From Trichomonas vaginalis G3 (Eukaryota > Parabasalia > Trichomonadida > Trichomonadidae), in assembly GCF_026262505.1 (NCBI RefSeq), contig NC_067204.1, positions 19,136,860 through 19,200,859 on the forward strand: a DNA stretch of 64,000 bases, read 5' to 3'. The notes beneath the pieces were generated by a model. It did no database searches. It was not told the origin of the DNA and saw only the letters and a list, made by a program, of their open reading frames with translations. A program made the position numbers and the translations under genes. Below, piece after piece: positions 1-9,584 of this stretch (positions are counted from its first letter, which is position 1; every line of letters begins with the position of its first letter).

Positions 1-795
1 CTTGCATGCGTGAACATCAACCATATTGGTGGAAACAGACAGCATGCTCAGTATTCCGGAGCTTCCAACAATATGGAAAGTGCTGGAACTCGAATCATCT
101 TGAAGCAATTAAAGAAATACAATATCTTGAAAGATGTTAAAGAGATTATTAAAGACCGAGATAACAAAAGTGTCTCTGTCTTTAAAGAATTTGGCGTCTC
201 TCATCTTGAAAGATTCGATCCAGGTCATGTATCAAAAAATATCTCAAAAGATTTTACAAAGTTCTCAGCTTCTCATAAGACAGTTGAAGTTTTCAACGAC
301 AAGACTCAGAAGATTGAAAAAATAGAGAGACCTTTCTGGGGTCTGAATGCAAGCCTAAGTATGTGGCTTTGGTCATGTTTTGCCGAAGAAAATATTGACA
401 AACGTACGAAAATGTGGGAGAATTGTGTCTACCATTACGTAGGCAATCATTCTTTTTGCGAACCGCACAATTACAAATGCTTTGAATGGCAAAAAGGTGT
501 CAATTCGATCCAACTTCAATTCATGCTCTATGACTGGGTTCACAAATGGACACCCATAGTTTCCAAAGTTTCTTCCATTGGATCTACCTGCATGAATGAA
601 GCGTTTAACTCCAAAATTGCATGCTATTTGGACAAATCAAGAGCCTGGAAGAACATTAACGTTAGAGTTAACGTTGCAATCTTAGAATGGAATGATCCAG
701 AGCATTTTCTCGGAGATATACAAAAAGCATTACATCTTCCCCACTTCCAGAAGATTGTGTCAAATCATTTGAAGAGAATTGTTACTCCAAAATGA
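1..795 (+). pseudogene. Mutator-like DDE transposase, 3' fragment
   Basis: The frame is open from the window edge, so the 5' part lies outside. The protein has the layout of Mutator-like transposases of the type common in protists: 'MESAGT' then a D-rich segment (IIKDRDNKS), a 'PGHVSKN' His motif, a Cys/His patch (CEPHNYKCFEWQKG), and 'STCMNEAFNSKIA', where the last catalytic acid is expected, followed by 'ILEWNDP'. A basic and then acidic tail (ending SEDEDIDDFD near 937) continues in another frame with an internal stop, so the gene looks decayed. I see no terminal inverted repeat on the right side. The assignment to the Mutator superfamily rests on motif memory; another DDE family is possible. 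Confidence 0.55.
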
Positions 796-2365
796 TATTG
801 AAACAAAAAACTGTTACAAAAGGTTCTAAAAAACAGAACAAATACAAAAAATCCATTCAGAGTGTACCAGGAGGAGATTATCAAGTTTTCTAGTCCGAAT
901 GGGAATCAGAAGACGAAGACATTGATGACTTTGATTAACGAAAATTACATTTTATTTATTGTTTTTGTTTTTAATTAAATTATTATTATGCTCATTTTCT
1001 TATTTTGATTTTTTCTCATTACGATATAAATAATTTATTAATGCATTTATCCAATAATTATGCTATGATATTTTTATGCCTTATTTCATTTCTCTTATAT
1101 TTGATAATCTGGTAAAATATAGTTCAGACTATAATCATTTTAGATTATTGATATATTTATATAGGTTAGAATAAAATTAGTTTCATTTTCTACTTTTATT
1201 TTGAATTAATAATTTATAATATCAAATATTATGGCGTAACCTCTCCTTTAAAATATAGATATATATAGGCCTATAGAGTTTATTGGCACTCTCAAAACTC
1301 TAGAATTTTGAGTTTACTATACCCTTAAGTGAAGTCAACGAATTTGAAAAGAAATACAGTTGCAAATTTGACAGGAATAAATCTAAGGTAGTCACAAAAT
1401 CTAAGTAGTGTGGCTCTCAAAAATTGAACCGTACTCCATACAAAATTTGTGTACCCTCACTACTTAGATTTTGTGGCCTTCAATTGAGAGGTTAGTTTTG
1501 ATAGAGCACGTTATAAAATTGAAAGGAAAAAATAAATAAAATTTAAACATTTAATTATATATAATGTAAGGAGTGTAATTCCAAATTTTCTAAAAAGTAT
1601 TCAAATTTGAGCATTTTTTTGGAAATAGTAAATCTAATACGTACATCTAATAACAACATGATTCATCACCTTTTCAAGCTCTGCAGTCAATTTTTTGAAA
1701 TTTGATTGAAAAAAATGTAGCAAAAATTACATTTCATTAGGGAATATATGAGTTTCTCTGGAAACTGGCTTATAAATTTTAAACTTTGTCCAATCAACAT
1801 GAATGCTTTGAGAATTTTGGATTGATTTTCTGGTAGAATCTGGAACAATTCAACCATGGATAAATGGATCATGTAATAACCATGAAATGTTAGTGTTAGA
1901 GTTCAAAAGAAACAGAATGAGTGGAAATCAAACACAATCTGAATAATTTTAAACGTATACAATCTTTAAGTTTGTATTTTGAATTCTACATATATGATTG
2001 TGTAATTCGTTCTTTCAAATTTTCGGATTCAGGCATGTTTTGATAAAATTCATTCTCAAAAACGTCAATTAACAATTAAATTTAGTGCATTTTAAATATA
2101 GATACATATTATATTATATTAATTATATTAAATTCCCAAAATTTTAAGTTTTAAACAAAAATAAAAAATGTTCAAAATATGAAATTATGCATATGATATT
2201 AAAATTTACATGTAAGCATTTTTTTTGAATTGCTTTCAATTTTCATATTGAAATTTTTAAGATTTTTTTCTGAAATAATAGGCAAGCATATCAACCTAAA
2301 TAATATTAAATTCCATGCGTTAATTTCCTCTCAAAAGTCATTGACCGCCTCTCAATCTAGATTTT
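796..2365. other. AT-rich intergenic region with hairpin repeat, no gene seen
   Basis: Very AT-rich, with short tandem A/T runs. It holds the decayed tail of the transposase (to about 937) and an 18-bp perfect hairpin (1393-1475). The right end (2345-2365) carries a segment related to the hairpin arm and directly abuts the ankyrin gene, so much of 1390-2365 may be one non-autonomous repeat unit. No open frame here looks like a protein. Confidence 0.5.
1393..1475. repeat. Hairpin-ended short repeat
   Basis: The arms CACAAAATCTAAGTAGTG and its exact reverse complement enclose about 47 bases. A related pair with the core AGTAGTGAGG / CCTCACTACT lies at 13013-13082, and a single related arm lies at about 2349-2365, so this is a dispersed short repeat or MITE-like family. 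The full element ends are not clear. Confidence 0.55.
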
Positions 2366-3238
2366 GTGAGTACTTTAGTTAATGGAAATCCTGTCGACAT
2401 CAAGAAATATGCAACAGAGCATGGCGTTAACTTATCCGACTTCAAGAGTGTTTACGATTTTCTGGATCAGCTTTCAAAAAAAGATGAAAAGGAAATGATC
2501 CATTATGCTTGCAAAGAAGGATTAAGCGAAATTAGAAATCCTTACAAAGCAACACCAGTTATCGTTGCTAGCTCGTGCGGAAATGTAAAATTAACGCAAT
2601 ACTTAATTGAAGGTGGTTGCAATCGCGAAGCAGTCAATAAGCAAGGCAACAACTGTTTGATGTCAGCTGCCGGCAATGGAAAGGTTGATGTTGTTAGATA
2701 TTTAACAAGTATCGGATTTGGCAAGGACTGGTGTCGCCAAGAAGACGGCCTGAATGCCATTCTTTATGCTTGTCGAGAAAATCAACCTGAAGTTGTCAAA
2801 TTCTTAAGAAGCGTTGGCTATGATATTAATTCTAAAGCTAAAGATGGTCAAAATTGCATTTTCTTTGCTTCCATGAAAGGCAATCTTGATCTTATTCAAT
2901 ATCTTGTAAATGAAGGCGCGGATCCCCAAGCAAGGACTGCTCAAGGTTCGACACCATTCCATGTTGCTGCCGAAAATGGCCATCTTGCAGTTGTTAAATA
3001 CTTCCATCAATTGGGATGCGATATTAATGTTCAAACTCTCAATAACAAAACACTACTTCATGTCGCTACTGATTTTGGACAAATTCAAGTTGTCGAATAT
3101 TTGATTTCAATCGGCTGCAAACTCAATGAAAAAGATCAAACAGAAAAAACACCACTTGGTGTTGCAAAAGCAAGAAAGGATAGAAATGAAACGATGGGAA
3201 AGATCTTCAAGATGCTCAAGAAGGCCGGAGCAAAGTAG
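2366..3238 (+). CDS. Ankyrin-repeat protein
   Basis: About 290 residues, nearly all ankyrin repeats of about 33 residues (for example 'GSTPFHVAAENGHLAVVKY' and 'NNKTLLHVATDFGQIQVVEY'). About seven repeats run from residue ~45 to the C-terminus, after a helical N-terminus. Such short, domain-poor ankyrin proteins are a large family in trichomonads and probably act as protein-binding scaffolds; the partner is unknown. Oddity: the frame opens with GTG, not ATG, directly at the end of a repeat (CTAGATTTTGTG|AGTACT), and the next in-frame ATG is 44 codons in. The repeat insertion may have removed the native start and promoter, so the gene could be silent or N-terminally shortened. Confidence 0.8.
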   Translation: MSTLVNGNPVDIKKYATEHGVNLSDFKSVYDFLDQLSKKDEKEMIHYACKEGLSEIRNPYKATPVIVASSCGNVKLTQYLIEGGCNREAVNKQGNNCLMSAAGNGKVDVVRYLTSIGFGKDWCRQEDGLNAILYACRENQPEVVKFLRSVGYDINSKAKDGQNCIFFASMKGNLDLIQYLVNEGADPQARTAQGSTPFHVAAENGHLAVVKYFHQLGCDINVQTLNNKTLLHVATDFGQIQVVEYLISIGCKLNEKDQTEKTPLGVAKARKDRNETMGKIFKMLKKAGAK

Positions 3239-3496
3239 ATCGTTTATTACAATGCAAATTTCGTAAAAAGTACTTGTAGCTGAACTATTTATGAATTTTT
3301 TTTCGACTTTATATATTTTTATTACAAGATTACCCTTCGGAACAAAAGCATCCACCTATCTTTTTTGCGATTTTTCTCCTGTGGTAATATTATTTACAGT
3401 TTTCATATTCCATATTTTTTCGCTCAGAAAATATCGGATTGAGTCTCTTTCAAGGATAAATCTTGTAAACCATTCAATTCTTTGAATTATTTTCAA

Positions 3497-4477
3497 ATGC
3501 TTTTGTTTTTTACTTCAGTTGCCCATTCATGGTGGGGAGAACCTCATTACTTCATTGCTAGACTTGCTGAATCGATGCTTTCTGCATCAGAGGTCAAATA
3601 TCTCAATCGTGTTTTAGCAACATGGGAAAGTGAGAAGGCAGTTTTTCACGACACAGGTAACTGGCACGATGATTTAAAGCCGATTGGCATGCCTCTTATG
3701 GTTCCATGGCATTTTAGAAATCAACCAGTTGTAGATCCAAATTATAATCTTGTAACTTACCCAGTCACTTACAATGTTACCCAAGTTAACAAAGATTGCT
3801 TATCAGCTATTTATGATACATCAACTACAAGCATGTGGATCCTCGGATTTTGTTTCCGTTCATTGGCCCACTTTGTTGCTGATGCCCATTGCCCTGTACA
3901 TGCTTCTTGTTACTTCAGTGCCGACTATCCAAATGGTGATGGTGGTGCTACAAAAGAGAAATTCGTCTGTCCTGTCGATGAAGTTTGTGATAAACTTCAT
4001 TTTGTTTGGGATAGCGGCAGCTTAAACTTCCAAACATGGCCAATACCAGAGTCTCTTGTTAAGGAAGCAGAGTACAACTTATCACATCTTTGGACAAATT
4101 ATCCTCCTGAAAAACACTATAGCTCAACTTACAATTCAATCGATCCTGACCAGTGGCAGAGTGATGCTTACGATGTCGCTAAGGAATATGTCTACGGTTT
4201 GTACCAATTTGGACACAATGTCACAGGTGAATATTTCAACAAGACACAGCCACCAGCAGCTAAGCTCATCTCTGTTGCAGCTTATAGGCTCGGAAAGGTA
4301 CTACAGACTTTCTTCCATAAAAGAGGATTCCATCTTCCAGGTGAAAGAAGCCATATAACAGAAATTTTAGCTTGGGTTATTGATTCAATACTAATAATTA
4401 TCGCTACTATTTACTCAATTTTAATCTTGAGAACAACAAAAAGATCTACTGCTTTTTCACCTTTGCGTGAGCCTTAA
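3497..4477 (+). CDS. Membrane-anchored S1/P1-type zinc nuclease
   Basis: About 326 residues. Family members cut single-stranded DNA/RNA and 3'-nucleotides with three zinc ions. The ATG at 3497 gives a short signal peptide ending ...VAHS before Trp12; Trp12 and His17 fit the mature Trp1 and His6 zinc ligands. Further ligand motifs are HDTGNWHDD, PWHF, H-F-V-A-D-A-H-C-P-V-H and H-F-V-W-D. Near the C-terminus a hydrophobic helix (WVIDSILIIIATIYSILIL) and a short basic tail predict a type I membrane protein, so the nuclease domain would face the outside or the lumen of endosomes. A role in nucleoside scavenging by these purine/pyrimidine auxotrophs is known for the family and inferred here. The gene looks whole; the upstream TTG in frame is not a likely start. 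Confidence 0.9.
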   Translation: MLLFFTSVAHSWWGEPHYFIARLAESMLSASEVKYLNRVLATWESEKAVFHDTGNWHDDLKPIGMPLMVPWHFRNQPVVDPNYNLVTYPVTYNVTQVNKDCLSAIYDTSTTSMWILGFCFRSLAHFVADAHCPVHASCYFSADYPNGDGGATKEKFVCPVDEVCDKLHFVWDSGSLNFQTWPIPESLVKEAEYNLSHLWTNYPPEKHYSSTYNSIDPDQWQSDAYDVAKEYVYGLYQFGHNVTGEYFNKTQPPAAKLISVAAYRLGKVLQTFFHKRGFHLPGERSHITEILAWVIDSILIIIATIYSILILRTTKRSTAFSPLREP

Positions 4478-4755
4478 ATTAAGCAGCAGACATTTTACTG
4501 TAATCTTTAAACCATATATCTATTAAAACTATATCAAAATTAATAATATTTTTTTCAAATTTGTTTTTAACTGAAAAATTATTATAAATTGTATTGAATA
4601 TTAATTAGTTTGAGTGTTAATGACTAAAAATCAAGTAATTAAAAGAGAGATAGAAAAATTTACCAAAATAGAAAAGGAAAATCTATTGGATTGAACAGAA
4701 TAAATTAAATGGAAACAAATAACAAACATAGAAGATAAAAAAAATAGAAAAATAA

Positions 4756-5595
4756 TTAATTTCCCATGGATGAATATTTTGCTGAACTATTCAAATATAT
4801 TACACCAAGCGAAACGAGAAAATTGGGTAATTCGAGGCCAAAAACTTCTGTTGCTTCTTGAATTCGTATTAAAATGTCGTATTTGGTATAAACAGCAGCA
4901 GCATATTCAATACCAGAAGTATTAATGTATGCCAGAACCATTGTATTTAAGAATGTATATAAAATGTAGAAAAATGAAGTGATAAATATTCCAATAACCA
5001 AGTTTCTGTAGAATTTTTGTGGTAAACCCGAGATGTTAGCTTCATATAACTGGGCAAGGATATCAATAGAATTAAATAAAAATGTTATTAAAGAAATTAG
5101 ATATGTAAGTATAGAATATACATCAGAAAGAGGAAAGAAGTACCAATCTTTCGAATTTAGAGCAAATACAATGAGTTCTACAATCAAAAGAATTATATAT
5201 CCCGCAATTAATCCGAAAATAATTTTAACACGTTTGGAAGAAGATGTATTTGGATTCAATGTATGTCCTAACTTCAGAATTGAAATTGAAAGGAGCATAA
5301 GTGGCATGAAATTTGCGAAAGGTTTGAAAACATAAAAAAAGAATCTTGCTGCTTTTTTATTTGCTATCATTGAAGTTGTAAATTGAACTAAAGCAAGAAT
5401 GGGAGATGCCATTTGAAAAACCCAAAATGCATAAAGGATCCATGATGAATGTGATGACGGCATTAAGGAAACAATAAATCGATAAATATAGAAACAAATG
5501 AATAAAGCTAATATAATATTGAATATCCATTGAAATGGATCATTAGTACATGTTGATAAAGATCCATTTTCAAGGCATTTTTGACTCCATTTCAT
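4756..5595 (-). CDS. Multi-span membrane protein, unknown family
   Basis: 279 residues from an ATG at the right end. About seven hydrophobic segments are visible, near residues 24-45, 52-75, 88-108, 124-147, 156-180, 197-222 and 250-268. The short N-terminus has three Cys (KCLENGSLSTCTND), and loops are small, with Lys/Arg-rich stretches between segments 3 and 4. A seven-helix layout would fit a receptor-like protein, but I see no diagnostic motif (no DRY or NPxxY), so no function is assigned. It is convergent with the nuclease gene, about 280 bases apart. Upstream of the ATG is a T-rich tract (A-rich on the coding strand). Confidence 0.7.
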   Translation of the reverse strand: MKWSQKCLENGSLSTCTNDPFQWIFNIILALFICFYIYRFIVSLMPSSHSSWILYAFWVFQMASPILALVQFTTSMIANKKAARFFFYVFKPFANFMPLMLLSISILKLGHTLNPNTSSSKRVKIIFGLIAGYIILLIVELIVFALNSKDWYFFPLSDVYSILTYLISLITFLFNSIDILAQLYEANISGLPQKFYRNLVIGIFITSFFYILYTFLNTMVLAYINTSGIEYAAAVYTKYDILIRIQEATEVFGLELPNFLVSLGVIYLNSSAKYSSMGN

Positions 5596-5981
5596 TTTTG
5601 AATTTTTTTTTAGTTGAGTTGAGTTATAGTTTTATGAATTATTCGATAACACAGAGAATTTTGGATGTAATCTGGGAAAGTTTGAAACCATAGATGACCT
5701 GCATCATCCCAGCAAGTTTTGCTTCCTTTGGTCCAGATTATGGTTCAAATTGCAAAGATGTACGAAATACATATATAAAAATATATAAATGAAATAACAG
5801 TTTAACATATAAATTGATAAATACAATTACAAATTAGGAATTTAAGATTGCCAAGTGTTGATTTAGAATCAGCACTTTGTAACCTTCAATGCCACTTAGA
5901 AAGCGCCCAATGTTTGGTTAAATTTCCAAAAACAAACCAAAATTTTGGAATTTCTAATGAGAAGTGATTCGTATTTTATGT
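5596..5981. other. Intergenic spacer, nothing recognised
   Basis: AT-rich upstream and downstream flank between two minus-strand genes. I see no repeat, RNA or open frame of note. Confidence 0.5.
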
Positions 5982-6287
5982 TTATTTTCTATTCTTGTAT
6001 TCATTGTAAGCTCTTTTAGCTGCTCCATAACTTCCCAAATTTGCAACTTTCTTATATCCCAATTTTAATAAAAGAGCCTTTGCGTTTGCAGATCTGATAC
6101 CATGCTCACAATGAGCATTTATAGGTGTTTCCAAATTTGGGACATAGTTCGAAATTTCATTTTTTAACTCATAATTTGGAATAAGTATTGCTTCTTCAAT
6201 ATGTTCTTCGTCCCATTCTTCAGGAGTCCTGACATCGATTAAAACTCCTCCTTCAATATATGAATCCCATTGGGAATTAGAACTCAT
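5982..6287 (-). CDS. Single-domain rhodanese (sulfurtransferase)
   Basis: 101 residues, the size of a GlpE-type single rhodanese domain. Visible motifs are 'VLIDVRTPEEW' (CH2A region, residues 15-25), 'HIEEAILIPN', and the active-site loop Cys60-E-H-G-I-R65-S, which matches the CxxGxR pattern and keeps the catalytic cysteine. Such proteins move sulfane sulfur to cyanide, thiols or biosynthetic acceptors. There is no targeting peptide, so it is likely cytosolic. The gene is compact and looks whole, and could have come from bacteria as many small trichomonad enzymes did, but that is inference. Confidence 0.88.
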   Translation of the reverse strand: MSSNSQWDSYIEGGVLIDVRTPEEWDEEHIEEAILIPNYELKNEISNYVPNLETPINAHCEHGIRSANAKALLLKLGYKKVANLGSYGAAKRAYNEYKNRK

Positions 6288-6700
6288 AAATTTTCCCCCA
6301 ATAAATTTATGGTATCATCCCCCTTTTAATTTTTTTTTACCACTTTCTACCAGAAGCTAGTCGACTCTCACAAAGATGAATCTGAATAAGACGTATATGC
6401 ATATAATATGTCATACATATAAAAAGCTTAACTTATGAATTTCAATGATTTATCACTATTATTAGATAAAATATAATTTGGATATAACAAAATTTGAGTA
6501 ATTTCGGTGTTTTTCATGTATGAAATTGTGGTATTTGATTTTTATTGTCATGGATGAAAGCTTTATATGCTATTAATTGCATTAAATATTATGAAAATGC
6601 ATCAATTAATTTTTTGGAAGCATAACAGTCTAGTTTTTTTGAGTCATTTCTTTTTGGGTAGTGTTAAATGTCATGGTTTCATAATTATATATGATCATTA
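6288..6700. other. Intergenic spacer, nothing recognised
   Basis: AT-rich sequence between the rhodanese gene and the TA-flanked element. No gene or RNA is seen. Confidence 0.5.
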
Positions 6701-7741
6701 AGGGTGCACACGAGAGGATCATGTAAACTTCAGAATTTAGAACCTTATTTTTAGGCATTATCTTGGCTACCTATTTAGGCTCGAAAAGCAAAAAATATCA
6801 AAAAATACAACTTGAGTCCATTATGACCCTTTCATGGAGGTAGTTTTTATCCGCTAGTATTTTCCCTTTGAATCTCTTTACAATTCGAAATCAAATTCAA
6901 AACTCAGTAGAAGAAAGGAAGAATCGACTTACTACGGTTGTAATACGAATAAATACATATATTTAATTATTTTTATTTACATAATAATTGTTTGAAGCTC
7001 ATATTCCATCAAATTTTCAAATAAAAACATTAAAATGTTGAAAATGTTCATATATTTTAATAGGTTTTTGGCACTTTATTGAGGAATTACTACATACATA
7101 GTCGAACTGAACTTGATATTTTGAAATTTAAATTATTTATCAAAATTAAAATTTAACTTGAAATTTATAATTATTTAGTCATATTTTGCATAATTCTAAG
7201 TAGATTTTGTAAAAAATCAAGAAAGAAAAATTTTAACGTGCTTTATTTTTTCTTTTTATAATAATACATATTATTATATAATTAACATATTCATAATGTT
7301 TCACCCTTTCAAAAATATAATCCTCCTCCTCTCAAATAAACGTACATACGGGTGGCCTTTTTTTCAAAAAATTAAAATTTGAAATTTTGGGCTCAAATAT
7401 TAGAGATTTTTTCAACCTTCAACGATATATGTTGTCTATATCAGACCTCCTTTCTTTTTGATACTTAACATTGTTCCTAAATCTTAGCCGTTAAGGCTGT
7501 TCTGAAAATATTTTTTTTTCGAAAAAATTCGAAAAAAATTTTTAAAATTCAAAAATCTCTTAATTCCTGAGGATTTTGGAAAAAAGTTTTTACATGAACA
7601 TGTGTATATTATATGAAGTATATTGATAAGGTAAAAATCAAATTTTATTGCATATTCATCGAGAAAATAAACTAACGAATCCCTCAAAATTGAGAGGGTA
7701 ATCCTCCTCCTCTCAAATAAACGTACATACGGGTGCACCCT
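6701..7741. mobile_element. TA-flanked non-autonomous DNA element, AGGGTGCAC ends
   Basis: The left end AGGGTGCAC and right end GTGCACCCT are inverted and each is bordered by TA, as for Tc1/mariner-type insertions. An internal 37-base unit (TCCTCCTCCTCTCAAATAAA and following) occurs twice in direct orientation, at about 7319-7355 and 7699-7735. There is no transposase frame. Another right-type end, GTGCACCCT-TA, lies at 9346-9356, so a larger composite unit (6701-9354) or a second family member is possible. The inverted ends are short (about 10 bp). Confidence 0.45.
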
Positions 7742-7939
7742 TAAATTTTCATTATCGGAATCCTCTCAATTCACAACGATTATTTGGCAAAAAGTGGAGA
7801 TTTCATTATATTTTATATAATATGTTTAATCAAAATTTAATAAAAAAGTTGTGCAATGTCCTTTAAGGTTCTGCCAAATAATCGTCGCAAAGTTCTTGTC
7901 CAATAATTAAGTCACAATTAAATAATGTATTTTGTAATA

Positions 7940-9089
7940 AACAGAAATTCATCAAAAGTGACAGCTCTCAATTTTTTGACATTTGTAAATTCTAAATTGA
8001 ATGAGAAAAATGAAATAATACTAAGCATAATACAATATTCTAGATTTAATTATAATTAGGAAAAAGTTAGTTTTGAGAGTACTTTTCATAGGCATATAGA
8101 ATGAAATCTTCTGAAAAATAATATCACATAAACTCATATTATTTTCTAATATATAACTATTTTATATAAAAATCAAATTCAATGATCTTAAAAGCGAAGG
8201 ATAAACCTCAAAATTTACGAATATAATGAGTGGGAATATAATGCTTATCTATCATAAAACCATATGAAATATCAATTTTTGCTTTACGCCTAATTTTTGA
8301 CGACAAATAGCAAAAATTGTTAAATGTTAACACTCAGTCCATTTGAATATGAAAAATAAAATTGACTTTGATTAAATGTTTTTATTTATCATGCAATTCT
8401 TCTTGCGACCAAAGATTTGAATAAAAGTTCAAAAAATAAGATAGCTTAAAAAATAATATACAGTAGTGTTTACTAATAGATGAATAGTATATAAATTCTA
8501 TTAAATGGATTTGATCCAAAAATATATAAAATTTGATCATAAATAAAATCGTTTTAAATTACTTCTTCATTTAAATTATAACAATTATTTTTGGTTTTAT
8601 ATTTTTTTGAACTTTTATTCAAATCTTTGGTCGCAAGAAGAATTGCATGATAAATAAAAACATTTAATCAAAGTCAATTTTATTTTTCATATTCAAATGG
8701 ACTGAGTGTTAACATTTAACAATTTTTGCTATTTGTCGTCAAAAATTAGGCGTAAAGCAAAAATTGATATTTCATATGGTTTTATGATAGATAAGCATTA
8801 TATTCCCACTCATTATATTCGTAAATTTTGAGGTTTATCCTTCGCTTTTAAGATCATTGAATTTGATTTTTATATAAAATAGTTATATATTAGAAAATAA
8901 TATGAGTTTATGTGATATTATTTTTCAGAAGATTTTGTGTTCTTCTTCAAAATTTTATTTTTTTATTAAAAAGAATCTTTACAAAATATACATTTACTTT
9001 AATTAATATTTAAAAACGTGCTCTATCAAAAGTTCCAAAAATTCAATATTTTAGCTTTTCTGAGGTGTCACTTTTGATGAATTTCTGTT
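7940..9089. mobile_element. TA-flanked DNA element with nested foldback
   Basis: The ends AACAGAAATTCATCAAAAGT and its reverse complement lie at 7940 and 9089, each flanked by TA, fitting a non-autonomous Tc1/mariner-like insertion of about 1.15 kb. There is no coding capacity. Most of the interior is a long inverted repeat (8104-8935), listed separately. T. vaginalis is known for mariner elements; the link to that family is by TA target site only. Confidence 0.5.
8104..8935. repeat. Long near-perfect inverted repeat (foldback)
   Basis: Arms of about 330 bases (about 8104-8437 and 8600-8935) read as reverse complements with almost no mismatches, around a spacer of about 165 AT-rich bases. 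Landmarks are CTTGCGACCAAAGATTTGAA in the left arm and its complement near 8612-8636. A transcript would form a long double-stranded RNA. The near identity of the arms points to a recent origin. Confidence 0.85.
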
Positions 9090-9584
9090 TACAACAATTT
9101 AATAATTACATATTATTGCATGTTTAATTTTATCTTTTTTTCCCAAAATTTTGGTTTCCGTCTTGTCGAATAGCTTCTTTTCTACCATACTCTCATAATA
9201 TCAATATATCTTTATTTTAATAGAGAAAAAGCATAACAACAATATTAGGTACTATGCAATGATTTATAATTAACTTGTTATCATAGAAAATTGGGATATA
9301 TAACTTGTGGGTCAAAAACATTGAAAGAATGTGAGAAAGTGGTAAGTGCACCCTTAATATTGTAAGAAATTGATGTTCTGGTGGAATAACAAAAGCTCAT
9401 ATCAGTTCAATTTTCAAAGATTATGCTCCATATATAAAACTATAGTTCTCTCTCATTTAACTCATAATATACATGTATCCTATAGAATATACAGTATTGA
9501 GAAATAACTTTCATAGTATTCTTTCTTTGATGTGATATATAAATAAAATATAAAATAATAAAAACTATATTTATAAAAAAAATC
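9090..9584. other. Intergenic region with a transposon end
   Basis: AT-rich. It contains one GTGCACCCT-TA element end (9346-9356) matching the ends of the element at 6701-7741. Otherwise nothing is recognised. Confidence 0.4.
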
